From assembly GCA_000611775.1 (NCBI GenBank), contig KK106984.1, forward strand, positions 154,364 through 218,363: a stretch of 64,000 nt of DNA. Reading direction: 5' to 3'. Position 1 is the stretch's first letter. Each line of letters begins with the position of its first letter. Position numbers and translations under genes: made by a program. The notes beneath the pieces are model-generated. The model ran no database searches. It worked only from the letters and a program-made list of their open reading frames with translations, and was not told the DNA's origin. The stretch is from Umbilicaria muhlenbergii (taxonomy: Eukaryota; Ascomycota; Lecanoromycetes; Umbilicariales; Umbilicariaceae). Positions 54,405 through 64,000 of this stretch are shown here, piece by piece.

Positions 54405-56786
54405 ATGTTTACTTCACGAGCGCGTGTGGCTACCAGGAGACTTTCAACTTCGCTTTGCACAAAGACTCCTCGACTCTCGCAATACGGCCTTATAACTAAA
54501 GGCGCTCCTCGTCTCACAATAGTAGAGCCCCCTCTCATACGCTCGTTCTATCCAGCTGCTGTCAGAGGTTATGCAAATGGCCGACCTCATCCGCCAGGTG
54601 GCACACACCGCATGAACCTTGGAGGAGAGCCTGAGAAGCCTGCGTTGGAACAATATGGGGTGGACTTAACAGCTAGGGCGAAAGATGGGAAGTTAGATCC
54701 GGTCATAGGCAGAGACGCGGAGATACATCGGACGATACAAATCTTGTCGAGGAGAACGAAGAACAACCCTGTATTAATTGGCGCTGCTGGTACCGGCAAG
54801 ACTGCAATCTTGGAGGGTCTCGCGCAGCGTATAGTACGAGGGGATATACCGGAGAGTATCAAGAACAAACGGGTTATATCACTCGATCTTGGACAACTGA
54901 TCGCGGGCGCTAAGTTCAGAGGCGACTTCGAAGAGCGTCTGAAGGCTGTCTTGAAAGAGGTGGAGGATGCCCATGGAGGCGTGATACTCTTTGTCGACGA
55001 ACTACATACACTGCTGGGACTTGGCAAAGCTGAGGGCAGCATTGACGCCAGCAACCTTCTGAAACCCGCTCTGTCCCGAGGCGAGCTGCAATGCTGTGGA
55101 GCGACTACCTTGAACGAGTATCGACAAATCGAAAAAGACGTCGCCCTAGCTCGAAGGTTTCAGCCTATCCAAGTTGGCGAGCCCTCTGTACAAGATACCA
55201 TATCTATCCTTCGAGGTATCAAGGAACGCTACGAGGTTCATCATGGTGTGCGAATCACAGACGGCGCTCTGGTAGCCGCTGCAACCTACAGCAATCGATA
55301 CATAACAGATCGATTCTTACCCGACAAGGCCATTGATTTAGTCGACGAAGCCGCCTCTGCGCTTAGGTTGCAGCAGGAGAGCAAACCGGACGCTATACAA
55401 GAGCTAGACCGGCAAATCATGACCATCCAGATTGAGCTAGAATCTCTCAGGAAAGAGACAGACGTGGCTAGTAAAGAGCGGAAAGAGAAGCTGGAGGAGT
55501 CACTGAAGTCGAAGCAAGAGGAAGTAGCGAAACTGACTGAGATATGGGACAAGGAGAGAGCTGAAATTGAGGCAATCAAGAGTACCAAGGAAGAACTTGA
55601 AAAGGCACGAATCGAGCTCGAGCAGGCGCAAAGGGAAGGTAACTTCGGCAAGGCGAGCGAGCTAAGATATGCGACAATACCAAAGCTACAGCAACGTCTG
55701 CCACAAGAAGGCGGGACTGGTCCGACGACTGGAAAGGACGGGCAGACGCTCATACATGACTCTGTTACAGCCGACGATATTGCAAACGTCGTCTCCCGGT
55801 CCACAGGCATCCCCGTCACCAAACTCATGGCTGGAGAAGTCGAGAAACTTGTGCATATGGAGGACTTCCTTCGTCAATCTGTTCGCGGCCAAGACGAGGC
55901 TTTGACAGCAGTAGCCAATGCTGTGCGCATGCAGAGGGCGGGCCTCAACGGAGAGAATCGACCTCTCGCGTCCTTCATGTTCTTAGGCCCCACCGGCGTC
56001 GGGAAAACCGAACTTTGCAAAAAGATGGCCAACTTCTTATTTTCTACGGAAACAGCCGTAGTGAGATTCGACATGAGCGAGTTCCAGGAAAAGCACACTG
56101 TGTCAAGACTTATCGGTAGTCCAGCTGGCTATGTGGGCTACGACGATGCTGGCCAGCTTACCGAGGCTGTTAGGAGAAAACCATATGCAGTCTTGCTCTT
56201 CGATGAGTTCGAAAAGGCACATCGCGACATCTCATCTCTCCTGTTGCAGGTCCTTGACGAGGGTTTCCTGACTGATGCGCAAGGGCACAAAATTGACTTT
56301 CGCAATACTCTTATCGTATTGACCTCCAATTTGGGAGCTGACATACTAGTGGGCGCTGATCCATTGCATTCGCACAAGCATAGCGGCGACGATGAAATAT
56401 CGCCTGAAATTAAAAAAGCTGTTATGGATGTTGTCGGAGCGTCATATCCTCCGGAGTTCCTCAATCGCATCGACGAATTCATCATATTCCGACGACTCTC
56501 ACGCTCTGCACTACGGGACATAGTCGACATTCGTCTCAAAGAACTACAAGCACGTCTCGATGAGCGCCGCATAGCCTTGACGGCTAGTGATGCCGTAAAG
56601 GATTGGCTGTGCGAGAAGGGCTATGATCCTAGGTACGGGGCCCGACCACTAAACCGATTAATTGCAAAGGAAGTCGGCAACGGACTTGCAGACAAGATCA
56701 TCCGTGGGGAGATCCGGGGTGGTCAAGAGGCGAAGGTGGTTGTCAAACCCTCGGGAGATGGGCTGGAAGTGATACCTGTTGTGTAA
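54405..56786 (+). CDS. HSP78: Mitochondrial ClpB-type disaggregase Hsp78
   Basis: Hexameric AAA+ chaperone of the mitochondrial matrix that dissolves protein aggregates with mtHsp70. Single exon, 793 aa. The first 60 residues are Arg/Ser-rich without acidic residues ([18 protein letters not shown]), a clear mitochondrial presequence. As in Hsp78, the N-terminal Clp_N domain is absent and the first AAA domain begins almost directly: Walker A GAAGTGKT at 126-133, Walker [14 protein letters not shown] middle coiled-coil domain (about 310-440) follows, typical of ClpB/Hsp104. The second AAA has GPTGVGKT near 528 and [11 protein letters not shown], and the C-terminal domain ends [14 protein letters not shown], then a basic/acidic tail. 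Confidence 0.95.
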   Translation: MFTSRARVATRRLSTSLCTKTPRLSQYGLITKGAPRLTIVEPPLIRSFYPAAVRGYANGRPHPPGGTHRMNLGGEPEKPALEQYGVDLTARAKDGKLDPVIGRDAEIHRTIQILSRRTKNNPVLIGAAGTGKTAILEGLAQRIVRGDIPESIKNKRVISLDLGQLIAGAKFRGDFEERLKAVLKEVEDAHGGVILFVDELHTLLGLGKAEGSIDASNLLKPALSRGELQCCGATTLNEYRQIEKDVALARRFQPIQVGEPSVQDTISILRGIKERYEVHHGVRITDGALVAAATYSNRYITDRFLPDKAIDLVDEAASALRLQQESKPDAIQELDRQIMTIQIELESLRKETDVASKERKEKLEESLKSKQEEVAKLTEIWDKERAEIEAIKSTKEELEKARIELEQAQREGNFGKASELRYATIPKLQQRLPQEGGTGPTTGKDGQTLIHDSVTADDIANVVSRSTGIPVTKLMAGEVEKLVHMEDFLRQSVRGQDEALTAVANAVRMQRAGLNGENRPLASFMFLGPTGVGKTELCKKMANFLFSTETAVVRFDMSEFQEKHTVSRLIGSPAGYVGYDDAGQLTEAVRRKPYAVLLFDEFEKAHRDISSLLLQVLDEGFLTDAQGHKIDFRNTLIVLTSNLGADILVGADPLHSHKHSGDDEISPEIKKAVMDVVGASYPPEFLNRIDEFIIFRRLSRSALRDIVDIRLKELQARLDERRIALTASDAVKDWLCEKGYDPRYGARPLNRLIAKEVGNGLADKIIRGEIRGGQEAKVVVKPSGDGLEVIPVV

Positions 56787-57157
56787 AAACTGGTCTCATG
56801 GGTAATTGTTTGAGTTGATGACTTACGAAAGCATCTGTCGGCGCTGGAACTGGGCTGGTAGACATTCTCTGCTCATTCTAAAAGTGTCTTGTATTATACC
56901 TTTCTAGCGGCATGACCTTTTGGGGCCTTTGAGGCGTTCTTTTGGCTCATTGCTAGGTACTCCACCACGAGTTGTGTATGAAATTATGTTCTTTGTCAAA
57001 ATTGATACGTCTTGTAATATACCTTATGTATCAAATCAGGGTTTCGTTAGTGAATCCCGTGACTTGTTTCAGTCCTTCACTTATTCGACGAAAGCGGGCC
57101 TCCTCTCAATTTATTATCTTCATCCCTAAGTCCGTCCAACTGCATAGTAAATGCAAG
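56787..57157. other. Spacer between Hsp78 and MSH5
   Basis: A 371-bp spacer, A/T-richer than flanks; no coding region supported. Confidence 0.45.
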
Positions 57158-60100
57158 ATGGCCTTCAAAGTCCCCTCAAAACGTCAAAGAGAGACGTCCG
57201 GATCTGCTACACCTAGGCAAGAGAACAGCAGCTCACGGCCGACGTCTGTGGCTCGCTCCACGCCTACACCTCCTGTGAGATCAACACAAAATCCCTCTCA
57301 GCAACATAGGAAAAGGGACAGCTTGCATCCTCGTACGAGCAGGGCAACATCTGTGAGTCCATCCCATCGTGCGGTTTCTACAGCTCTCTCGTCACGTGCG
57401 GGATCAACCACTGCTGCAAATCACGACGTTCATCCGGAGGACGAGGCCGACATTGAGGAACGAGAGGAAAATGATGCTCTCAACGAGGTGGTTATGGCTG
57501 TGGACTTGAGAGATAGAGGAACGGTGGGTTGCTGCTACTACGTTGCCAGAGAAGAAAAGCTTTACTTTATGGAAGATGTTAAACACGGTGGTTTGGACAT
57601 CATTGACACACGTAAGCAAACTACAGACTCAGGATGTTCGACCGGCACGCTGATTACGGTGCAGTGAAGTTGCATGCGAACCCCACGGTAATACTGCTCT
57701 CAATGAGGGTGGATGACAGTGTGGATGCACATCTGGATCCAGAGGGGGTTAGCAGAGGTTCGGTCAACGGAGAGGGTAGGAATCATCTCGCTCAGAAAAG
57801 AGATCTACTTACACTTATATAAATAGCTGAACAGTTTCGCCTACCGTACGTCCTTGAAGTGCGCCCTTCTCCAGAGTTCGGTTACGAATCTGGAAAGAAC
57901 AAGCTCATTAACCTCCGCATTGGTTCAGATGTTGGACCGCGTGTAATTTTCATCACTCCTGGCGATGCTGACGCTTACGACGACTACGGTGATGGTAGTG
58001 GCGCTGGCTTCGTGGGACGGCAAGGGCAGTTCCTCAGATTATCAGGCTGGATCGATGTCGAAAGCCGCCTTACAGTGGGATGTGCTGGAGCTGTTCTTAC
58101 GTATTTGCAGCGACGTAAAGCTGTCCAGTATCTGCCTGGTGATATTGACTCCGAACTAGCCTACCGAGTCTCGACAATTGAAATGTTCAGTCTAAGTGGC
58201 ATGATGTAAGTGAAGCTGTTCATATCCAACTAATAGTATATTAATGGTTCGCCTAGGTTCGTCAACGCAGATACGCTTGCCTCTTTGCAAATCATGCAAT
58301 CCGAGTCCCATCCTCACTCTCACAATCAAGGGCCCACTGAAGGCACTTCCGGCTCGAAAGAGGGCCTTTCAGTCTACGGTCTCTTCCATCATTTAGCACG
58401 TACTCCTCAGGGGAAGTACCTCTTACGGCAATACTTTCTTCGCCCTAGCCTCGACATGGCCGTCATCAACGAACGTTTGGATACCGCAAGTGTATTTCTA
58501 CGACCAGATAATAGCGTACCTCTTGAGAGTTTAATCAAAAGCCTCAAGCAAATCAAGAACATGAAGACCGTCCTGATACACCTGCGGAAGGGGATCAGTA
58601 ATGGCGCGAACAAATCGGGAGGTATCAGGAGCGGCGTATGGGCCAGCCTACGCTCGGTTTGTTTTCGAGAAACTATATCCCTGCAAAGATCATTTGTTAA
58701 TTGAACTTGAAGTTTGCCTTCCATGCCTTGCGTATACGAGACGCTCTCGACGAGGTAGTGGGTGCGGGAGCACTTGCTATAAGGGCTAAGGTGGGTCTGA
58801 CTGCACCCGCTGTATATTTTTAGCTCACTCTAAGGCTTTTCAGGTTTTCGAGGGATTTGGAAAACGTGAGCTTGCAAACCTTGGAAGAATGATCAGCGAT
58901 ATCGTGCGTTGACAGCTCTACCAGTTACTCGGCCATTGGTAGAAACTGATTTCTCTCCATCAGGTCGACTTCGATGCCTCTGCCGATGCGCACCGGACAG
59001 TTGTAAACACCGGCGTTGACGACCAGCTCGACACCATAAAACAGACTTACAACGGTATTGAGGACCTCCTCAACCATACCTCTCAGGTCATAGCGGCTAG
59101 CGTTCCCCCGCAGCACAGTCTGGATCTGAACGTTATCTTCTTTCCACAGATCGGTTTCTTGATCTCCATGCCCATTGATGAACAGACTGGAAGATGTAAT
59201 TACGAGGGTGGCGAGTACGAAGATCAGCAATGGGATCGAGTCTTTTCTACAGAAGCTAGGGTATATTACAAGGACTACCGAATGCGAGAAATGGACGATA
59301 CGCTCGGGGACATGTATGCCTTAATATGCGGTACGTTATAGTTGTTCATGTTTCACAACTTCTACTAAAAGTCAATATTCAGACAAGGAGATAGAGATCG
59401 TCCACGACCTCGCTCAGAGGATACTACAATATGAGCCGATGCTCAACATTGCGTCTGACACCTGTGGTGAATTAGATAGGTATGTGTACTCTGTCACTCT
59501 AGATGTTGCAACACTTTCCTGACTCCCCAAGTCTTTTGGCGCTCGCTCAAGGAGCCAAGATGTACAAGCTCACACGTCCTCGAATCACTAAGGAGAACGT
59601 AATCCATATCAAAGGCGGTCGGTAAGTATCGACAAGACATCCGAGAAACAACGAGCTAAATGAGAGTAGCCATCTTCTACAGGAACTCACAGTTCCATCC
59701 TATATTGCTAACGACACCTTCTTAGTGGGTGGTCCTGGACAACAGCCTGCTGATGAGTCAATTCAAGTCGAAGAGCTTTCAGCGGGCCCTTCACAACAAA
59801 CATCAGTCATGGAAGCCGCCGAAGGACCGAGTATGCTGATGCTGACGGGGCCAAACTATTCTGGCAAAAGCGTCTATCTCAAACAGATCGCCCTGATCGT
59901 GTATATGGCCCACGTTGGCTGCTTTGTGCCGGCGGAGAGGGCCAAGCTCGGGCTCACAGATAAGATCCTGACACGTATTGCGACGAGAGAGACAGTCTCC
60001 AAGATCCAGAGTGCATTTATGATTGATCTTCAGCAAGTGGCGCTCGCCATTAACCTGGCAACTCGTAGAAGTCTTGTCATCATCGATGAGTTTGGAAAAG

Positions 60101-60830
60101 GCACAGAATCGACCGGTATGTAATACTTTGTTCCAAAACAAGCTGGCCATGACTCGTACTACAGACGGTGCTGGATTGGCGTGTGGTGTCTTCGAGCATT
60201 TTCTAGGTCTGGGTGACGAGCGACCGAAGGTGTTGGCTGCAACCCACTTTCATGAGATCTTTGAAAACGGCTTCTTGAAGGAACGACCCGAATTAGCGTT
60301 TGGTTATATGGAGGTGCTAGTTGATGAGAGTGCAGATTCTGTTGGTGCCCAAGTCACATACCTATACAAGTAGGTTCGATCTTCCTTGGACGTGGCGGCG
60401 CCAGCTCATTCGCAGTGTAGCTTCCGACCTGGTCGCAGTCTCGCCAGCTTCGGTACTAGGTAATGTCCTCTTTTCTCAGCCCCGCTTTCAACCATGAAGC
60501 TAATAGGGATCATAGCTGTGCTGCTCTGAATGGCATTGATCCAGCAATCGTCGACCGAGCAGAGGAGCTCATACGAATCACGGCAAGAGGGGAAGACCTG
60601 GTAGGTGCTTGTACAACAATGTCTGAGGAGGAGTCCGCAGAGCTTGAGATTGCTGTAAGTTCTCATCTCGCGAAGTTTAGTATGTGCGGAATCTAAGAGC
60701 TGAACAGGAGAGTATTGCTAGAAGATTCCTGAGCCAAGATTTTCAAGGTCCAGATGCTGAGGAGTATGACAGCGAAGAAGGCGATGATCCACGAATCATC
60801 CTCGACCGGATTCTGGACGAACTTGAATGA
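57158..60830 (+). CDS. MSH5: Meiotic MutS homolog MSH5
   Basis: With MSH4 it forms a clamp on meiotic recombination intermediates and promotes crossovers; nuclear. Fourteen exons: 57158-57611, 57665-57775, 57827-58205, 58257-58656, 58713-58790, 58844-58903, 58964-59330, 59383-59479, 59532-59621, 59670-60115, 60165-60369, 60421-60459, 60516-60654 and 60708-60830. Phases close throughout, giving 995 aa. The N-terminal 110 residues are disordered. The connector and lever domains run from [20 protein letters not shown]. The ATPase has Walker A GPNYSGKS, Walker [14 protein letters not shown], and the ATHFHEIF switch, followed by the MSH5-like FGYMEVLVD and [12 protein letters not shown] end. The lack of a mismatch-binding N-terminal domain separates it from MSH2, 3 and 6. 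Confidence 0.93.
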
Positions 60831-61510
60831 GCGTGAATCTTTGGCTTCGCCAGGCAGAGATGTTTCCTGGATCCCCGTCTGCTTGGACGCTTGTGATTGC
60901 GGGGCTCGGTGACATATGCTATGGGAAAGACCGTGTAAGTGTGTTTACAAATACATAGTGAATTGTTCTTTTCCCGCTGTCACCCACCACTTCTGAAACA
61001 ACCTCGTCTCTGGTCATCGATATCTCTGCGTCACTCCATTTCCGTGAACCTATAAAAGGCTGATGAATGCTCCTTCTGCTTCTCCTATGTCTCCGTGCTC
61101 CTTGATCAAAACATCCCATAACTTCAAAGCCGGGTTCTTGTTGGGTTCTTTGACTATGAGATATTCACACTCAGTTAACATCCATCGTTCACTTCTCAAA
61201 GTTCGGACACCATATTTAGGACCTCAAGAGAGTCACACTCGATCGACGCCCGTCATCCACGTCTAGGGGTTACTCCATCTCTTCGAACGCCAAGCTCCAC
61301 AAGCCAGAACAGAATCAGCCCGCTTGACCAGACCTCCAGCCCTCTTTACAGTCATCACCAGCATTAGCACTCCCATTCACGGCACCCTCTATCATCATCC
61401 ATGACTTTGTGCGCCTAGCTCCTACATACGAAACAGAATCAGTACAGCAAATCGGACCACCAGCCTCTTCTCTCTACTCTGGAACCTAATAACACCAAAC
61501 CTTTCTATCC
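60831..61510. other. Intergenic
   Basis: No gene or clear motif over 680 bp; holds the MSH5 3' region and the upstream region of the small zinc-ribbon gene. Confidence 0.45.
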
Positions 61511-61714
61511 ATGCACATATCAAGCATGACTCCAGGCTCTTCTTCCCTGCCCATCGGGGAAAAGCCTTCCTCTGTCAAGGCACCTAAGGGATTGGTTCAA
61601 CATGCAGTCACTGTCACTTGCTGCCAGTGTGGGACTACGAGAAAGGCGCCGCGGATGCCGTTGATGTGTTCGTCCTGTGGGCATCATTTCTGTGGAGGAT
61701 GTCCATCTGCTTAG
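61511..61714 (+). CDS. Small zinc-ribbon-like protein
   Basis: A 67-aa frame (MHISSMTPGSSSLPIGEKPS...) with four paired cysteines and histidines: TCCQCGTTRKAP, then MCSSCGHHFCGGCPSA. CxxC..CxxC..CxxC spacing fits a small zinc ribbon or treble-clef finger. Fungal genomes hold many short proteins of this kind with unknown roles. The start could also be the second Met at residue 6. No introns. The cysteine pattern is the only strong evidence for coding. Confidence 0.6.
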   Translation: MHISSMTPGSSSLPIGEKPSSVKAPKGLVQHAVTVTCCQCGTTRKAPRMPLMCSSCGHHFCGGCPSA

Positions 61715-62115
61715 GCATTGAGGGGAATAGGGATAAGGGTGCACGGGGATTTAGAGTGTTCGGGGAGAAATGGAATTAATGGGTGGTGGGTGTGGAGTGT
61801 AGAGGGTTTTGGATGGATGGGGTCGTCGTCTTGAGGAGTTTTGGTACAAGGGACGTGCTTCGGGCTTGGTGGAGGTGTTTCGTGGTTGAACCTTTGTCAA
61901 AATTGTTTAAGAGAAGCAGCTAGTTGTAGGGTTCTGCAATCCAATAAACCGAAATAGCACTTTGGGTCTGAAACGCCCGCCGTATTCAACTTCCGTACTT
62001 CATCATAACCCTAAATCTTCCAATACCCTACATCTACCCATACCAACTCTCTACTATTGTCGTTTCGTTATCTATCCTAACTACGTCTCAACAATCTCAA
62101 CCACAGCTGCCAACA
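61715..62115. other. Spacer before EMC5
   Basis: A 401-bp spacer; G-rich for about 150 bp after the stop, then pyrimidine-rich before EMC5. No gene seen. Confidence 0.45.
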
Positions 62116-62754
62116 ATGCCCTTCCTCGCGAAATCCCTCACGAGCTTCGGCATTCTCCTCCTCGCCCACGCGTAAGCCCCCCCGTCCTCTGCCCTCAAAC
62201 TTTCACCTCTCCCTCCTCTCCCTCCCATCCTTCCCCATCTCCCCCGAATCCTCGCAACTAACAAACCCCCTTAGATGCTACTCCGCTCACGAACACTCCT
62301 CCCTCCTCGCCCTGCACACCTCCTCCCTCTCCTCCCCCTCTCTCATCCCCTCCCTTACGACCTCTTCCACCACCACCACACCCTCCCTCCCCCTAGACAT
62401 CACCCTCGAAACAATCATCTCCGTCCTCGTGATCTGCGTAGGCGTCGTCTGGAGTGCCGAGGCGCTGAAGCCGATAAGTTGGCGCGTGTGGGCTGGGATG
62501 ATAGAGCGGGAGAAGGGAAGAGGGCCGTATGAGGGGTTGGAGGGGAGGGTCGGGTTTTGGGACGTTAGGGTGAGTTGGAGGGTTTTCTTTCCGTGGGGGG
62601 GGGAGGGTGGGGTTGATGGGTGGGGGGATATAGGGGACATGGGGAGGGGGGAGGGGGGAGATGGGGAGTAAAGGCTAATGCGTTTGGGAAACAGGCTAGT
62701 AGGAAGGAGTTTGCGGACTGGGTGCGAGAGGGCGGAAGGGCTGCGAAAGGGTAG
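62116..62754 (+). CDS. EMC5: ER membrane protein complex subunit 5 (EMC5 / MMGT-like)
   Basis: Subunit of the ER membrane complex that inserts transmembrane helices into the ER. Exons 62116-62171, 62275-62569 and 62695-62754 give 136 aa. The N-terminus MPFLAKSLTSFGILLLAHAC is the first membrane helix, followed by YSAHEHSSL, a hallmark of this family. The second helix is TLETIISVLVICVGVVWSAE, then the conserved LKPISWRVWAGMIEREKG, GPYEGLEGRVGFWDVR and RKEFADWVREG. The linker between the helices is Ser/Thr-rich and longer than usual. The last intron is very G-rich. Confidence 0.9.
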
Positions 62755-63668
62755 GGAGGGCCTGTGGGATGAGGGGCCGGGCTGGTTGGTTGATGGGTAT
62801 GTGGCTGCGTGTGGGGTCGAGGCCGGGGCTGATAGTATGCGCGGGTGGTTGGGTCCGTTGGGGGGAAAGTGGAGATGGATTGAGATACCCTGATATCGGT
62901 ACTGCAAGCGCTCGAGGATTTATCGAGAAGACGCATACATATCTGTCCCGTGGACAACGGGAAGTTACTCGTCCTCATCTGGTTACATGTCCACCAGAGG
63001 AAGCGCACCAGGATGAAGCAGGGCGGTCTATTGGGGCTGTGTCGGGAAGAGACACTTGGGTAGGGAATTGGTGGCATGGGCGAAGACGGGCATGACGAGA
63101 TAGGCCTTGGTATGGGAGAGAAGAGGTTTCAACATCCATTGCCCACTACAACGCTAGAATCACGAAGAAAGGTGTCAACGCAGCTGCATATGCAACGATC
63201 AAAGTGTTCTTTCTGTTTGCCGGTGGCATACGAATGCCATATCCAACCCCCATGGTCCCAGTCCCTAACCTAGCAGTTAAATCGAGTGCACTATGCTGAC
63301 CATCGCTGCCAATCCCTATGTACAAACGCATCGCCTCCGAAGACTGGGCGCCGCATGTCATGTGCTCCACGGAGCCGAACAGCTGCTGTGGTTGGGATTA
63401 TCCGTCACTCCCGACCGTCGCACGAGGGCCAAGACACAAATCATACTTGGTCACCAGCGACCGCCCCTCCCTCCAGCACAGCTGCTCAAGTCTGTGGCCT
63501 CGTACGTGGGAGCTTCCGCAGTGCCCCGACCGGGTGTCCGGCCGCTCTATCCCGTCCTGCCCTCAATCACCGCGCTTGTGTGCTAGCCCCCCCTCCGCAT
63601 CTCCTTCCTCATCCACTCCCTTCACCAGGCCCCTCACCATCCCCCCCCCCATCCCCCCAACAAATCTC
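62755..63668. other. Convergent spacer between EMC5 and LSM8
   Basis: More than 900 bp with no supported coding region; C-rich runs lie near 63,590-63,720 (3' side of LSM8). Confidence 0.5.
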
Positions 63669-63940
63669 TCACGAATGTTTCACCCCCCCAACCACCGCCC
63701 CCCTCACCCTCCCCCAATCAATGCTCCCATCCAACTCCTCATCCACCAGCCCGCACACCGCCACATTCTCCCCCCGTATCAAATACAAGCCATGACTGAC
63801 CTCCGCGCTGGGTTCTTCGTCGTCGGCGGGGCGGATGATGCGCTCGATTGTGGAGGAGAGGACGAGGTTGGTGAGTTGGTCTGTGGAGAGGAGGGTTCCC
63901 AGGAGGGTGCGGCCGTCGGTGGTGAGGATGAGGACTTTTT
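63669..63940 (-). CDS. LSM8: LSM8, 3' terminal exon (5' part beyond window)
   Basis: Subunit of the nuclear Lsm2-8 ring that binds the U6 snRNA 3' end. Only the last exon is in the window: after a CCTAG acceptor it encodes KVLILTTDGRTLLGTLLSTD, then LTNLVLSSTIERIIRPADDE, HGLYLIRGENVAVCGLVDEE, IDWGRVRG and VKHS-stop, 90 codons. The Sm1 motif, the IIRP-DDEEPS insert, the LYLIRGENV Sm2 motif, and the IDWxxVRG end are specific to LSM8. The exon starts two bases into a codon (probably Lys), and upstream exon(s) lie beyond 64000. Confidence 0.92.
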
Positions 63941-64000
63941 CTAGGAAGGGAAAGGGGGGGGGTTAGTTTGGGGGAATTGGGGGCTTAGGTGGAGGAGGGT

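Overview
The window is nuclear DNA of a filamentous ascomycete (Pezizomycotina; a Dothideomycete-like fungus is my guess from gene content, not proven). It has short introns (about 45-80 bp) with GT..AG ends, single-copy eukaryotic housekeeping genes on both strands, a GPI-anchored copper-only superoxide dismutase, a fungal GH17 glucanase, and lineage-typical families such as DUF3405, 2EXR, DUF4470 and IFI6-like proteins. No bacterial-style operons, rRNA, tRNA, CRISPR or viral element was seen.

Layout. 1-6.1 kb: a CLC chloride channel/transporter (-) divergent from an ethanolamine/choline kinase (+). 6.1-10 kb: a GC-rich stretch with a luciferase-fold (DUF5519-like) membrane protein (-) whose 3' part is interrupted by an apparent Nextera transposon-end sequence. 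10-16.5 kb: a DUF3405 type II membrane protein (+), a 38-bp tandem repeat, a short DUF7924-like fragment (-) and a CorA-like magnesium transporter (+). 18.4-22.1 kb: ARF1 (+), a frameshifted DUF4470 remnant (-), a pseudokinase-like protein fused to an IFI6/ISG12-like membrane domain (-), and a small unknown gene (+). 23-25.3 kb: an intronless RtcB-type RNA ligase (+) convergent with the Cu-only SOD (-). 27.5-32.9 kb: a GNAT acetyltransferase, a frameshifted 2EXR/F-box-like gene, ribosomal protein uL1 (RPL10A) and an acyl-protein thioesterase (all +). 35.3-42.2 kb: one very long coiled-coil protein (-). 43-50.5 kb: GH17 glucanase (-), cytochrome P450 (+), a second small IFI6-like gene (+) and two inverted-repeat elements. 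51-64 kb: a dense housekeeping block with a UBE2S-like E2 (+), eEF1B-beta (-), mitochondrial Hsp78/ClpB (+), meiotic MSH5 (+, 14 exons), a small zinc-ribbon protein (+), EMC5 (+) and the 3' exon of LSM8 (-), which runs off the window edge.

Exon coordinates below were set by hand from splice signals plus reading-frame continuity and resemblance to family sequence recalled from memory. In every multi-exon model the phases close without a stop. The genes act in separate processes (translation, vesicle traffic, mitochondrial proteostasis, meiosis, wall and oxidative defence); I see no pathway cluster. The most unusual points are the pseudokinase-IFI6 fusion with a second IFI6-like gene 28 kb away, a C-rich to G-rich switch towards the 3' ends of many genes on both strands, the transposase mosaic-end artefact, and two short palindromic elements near 48-50.5 kb.
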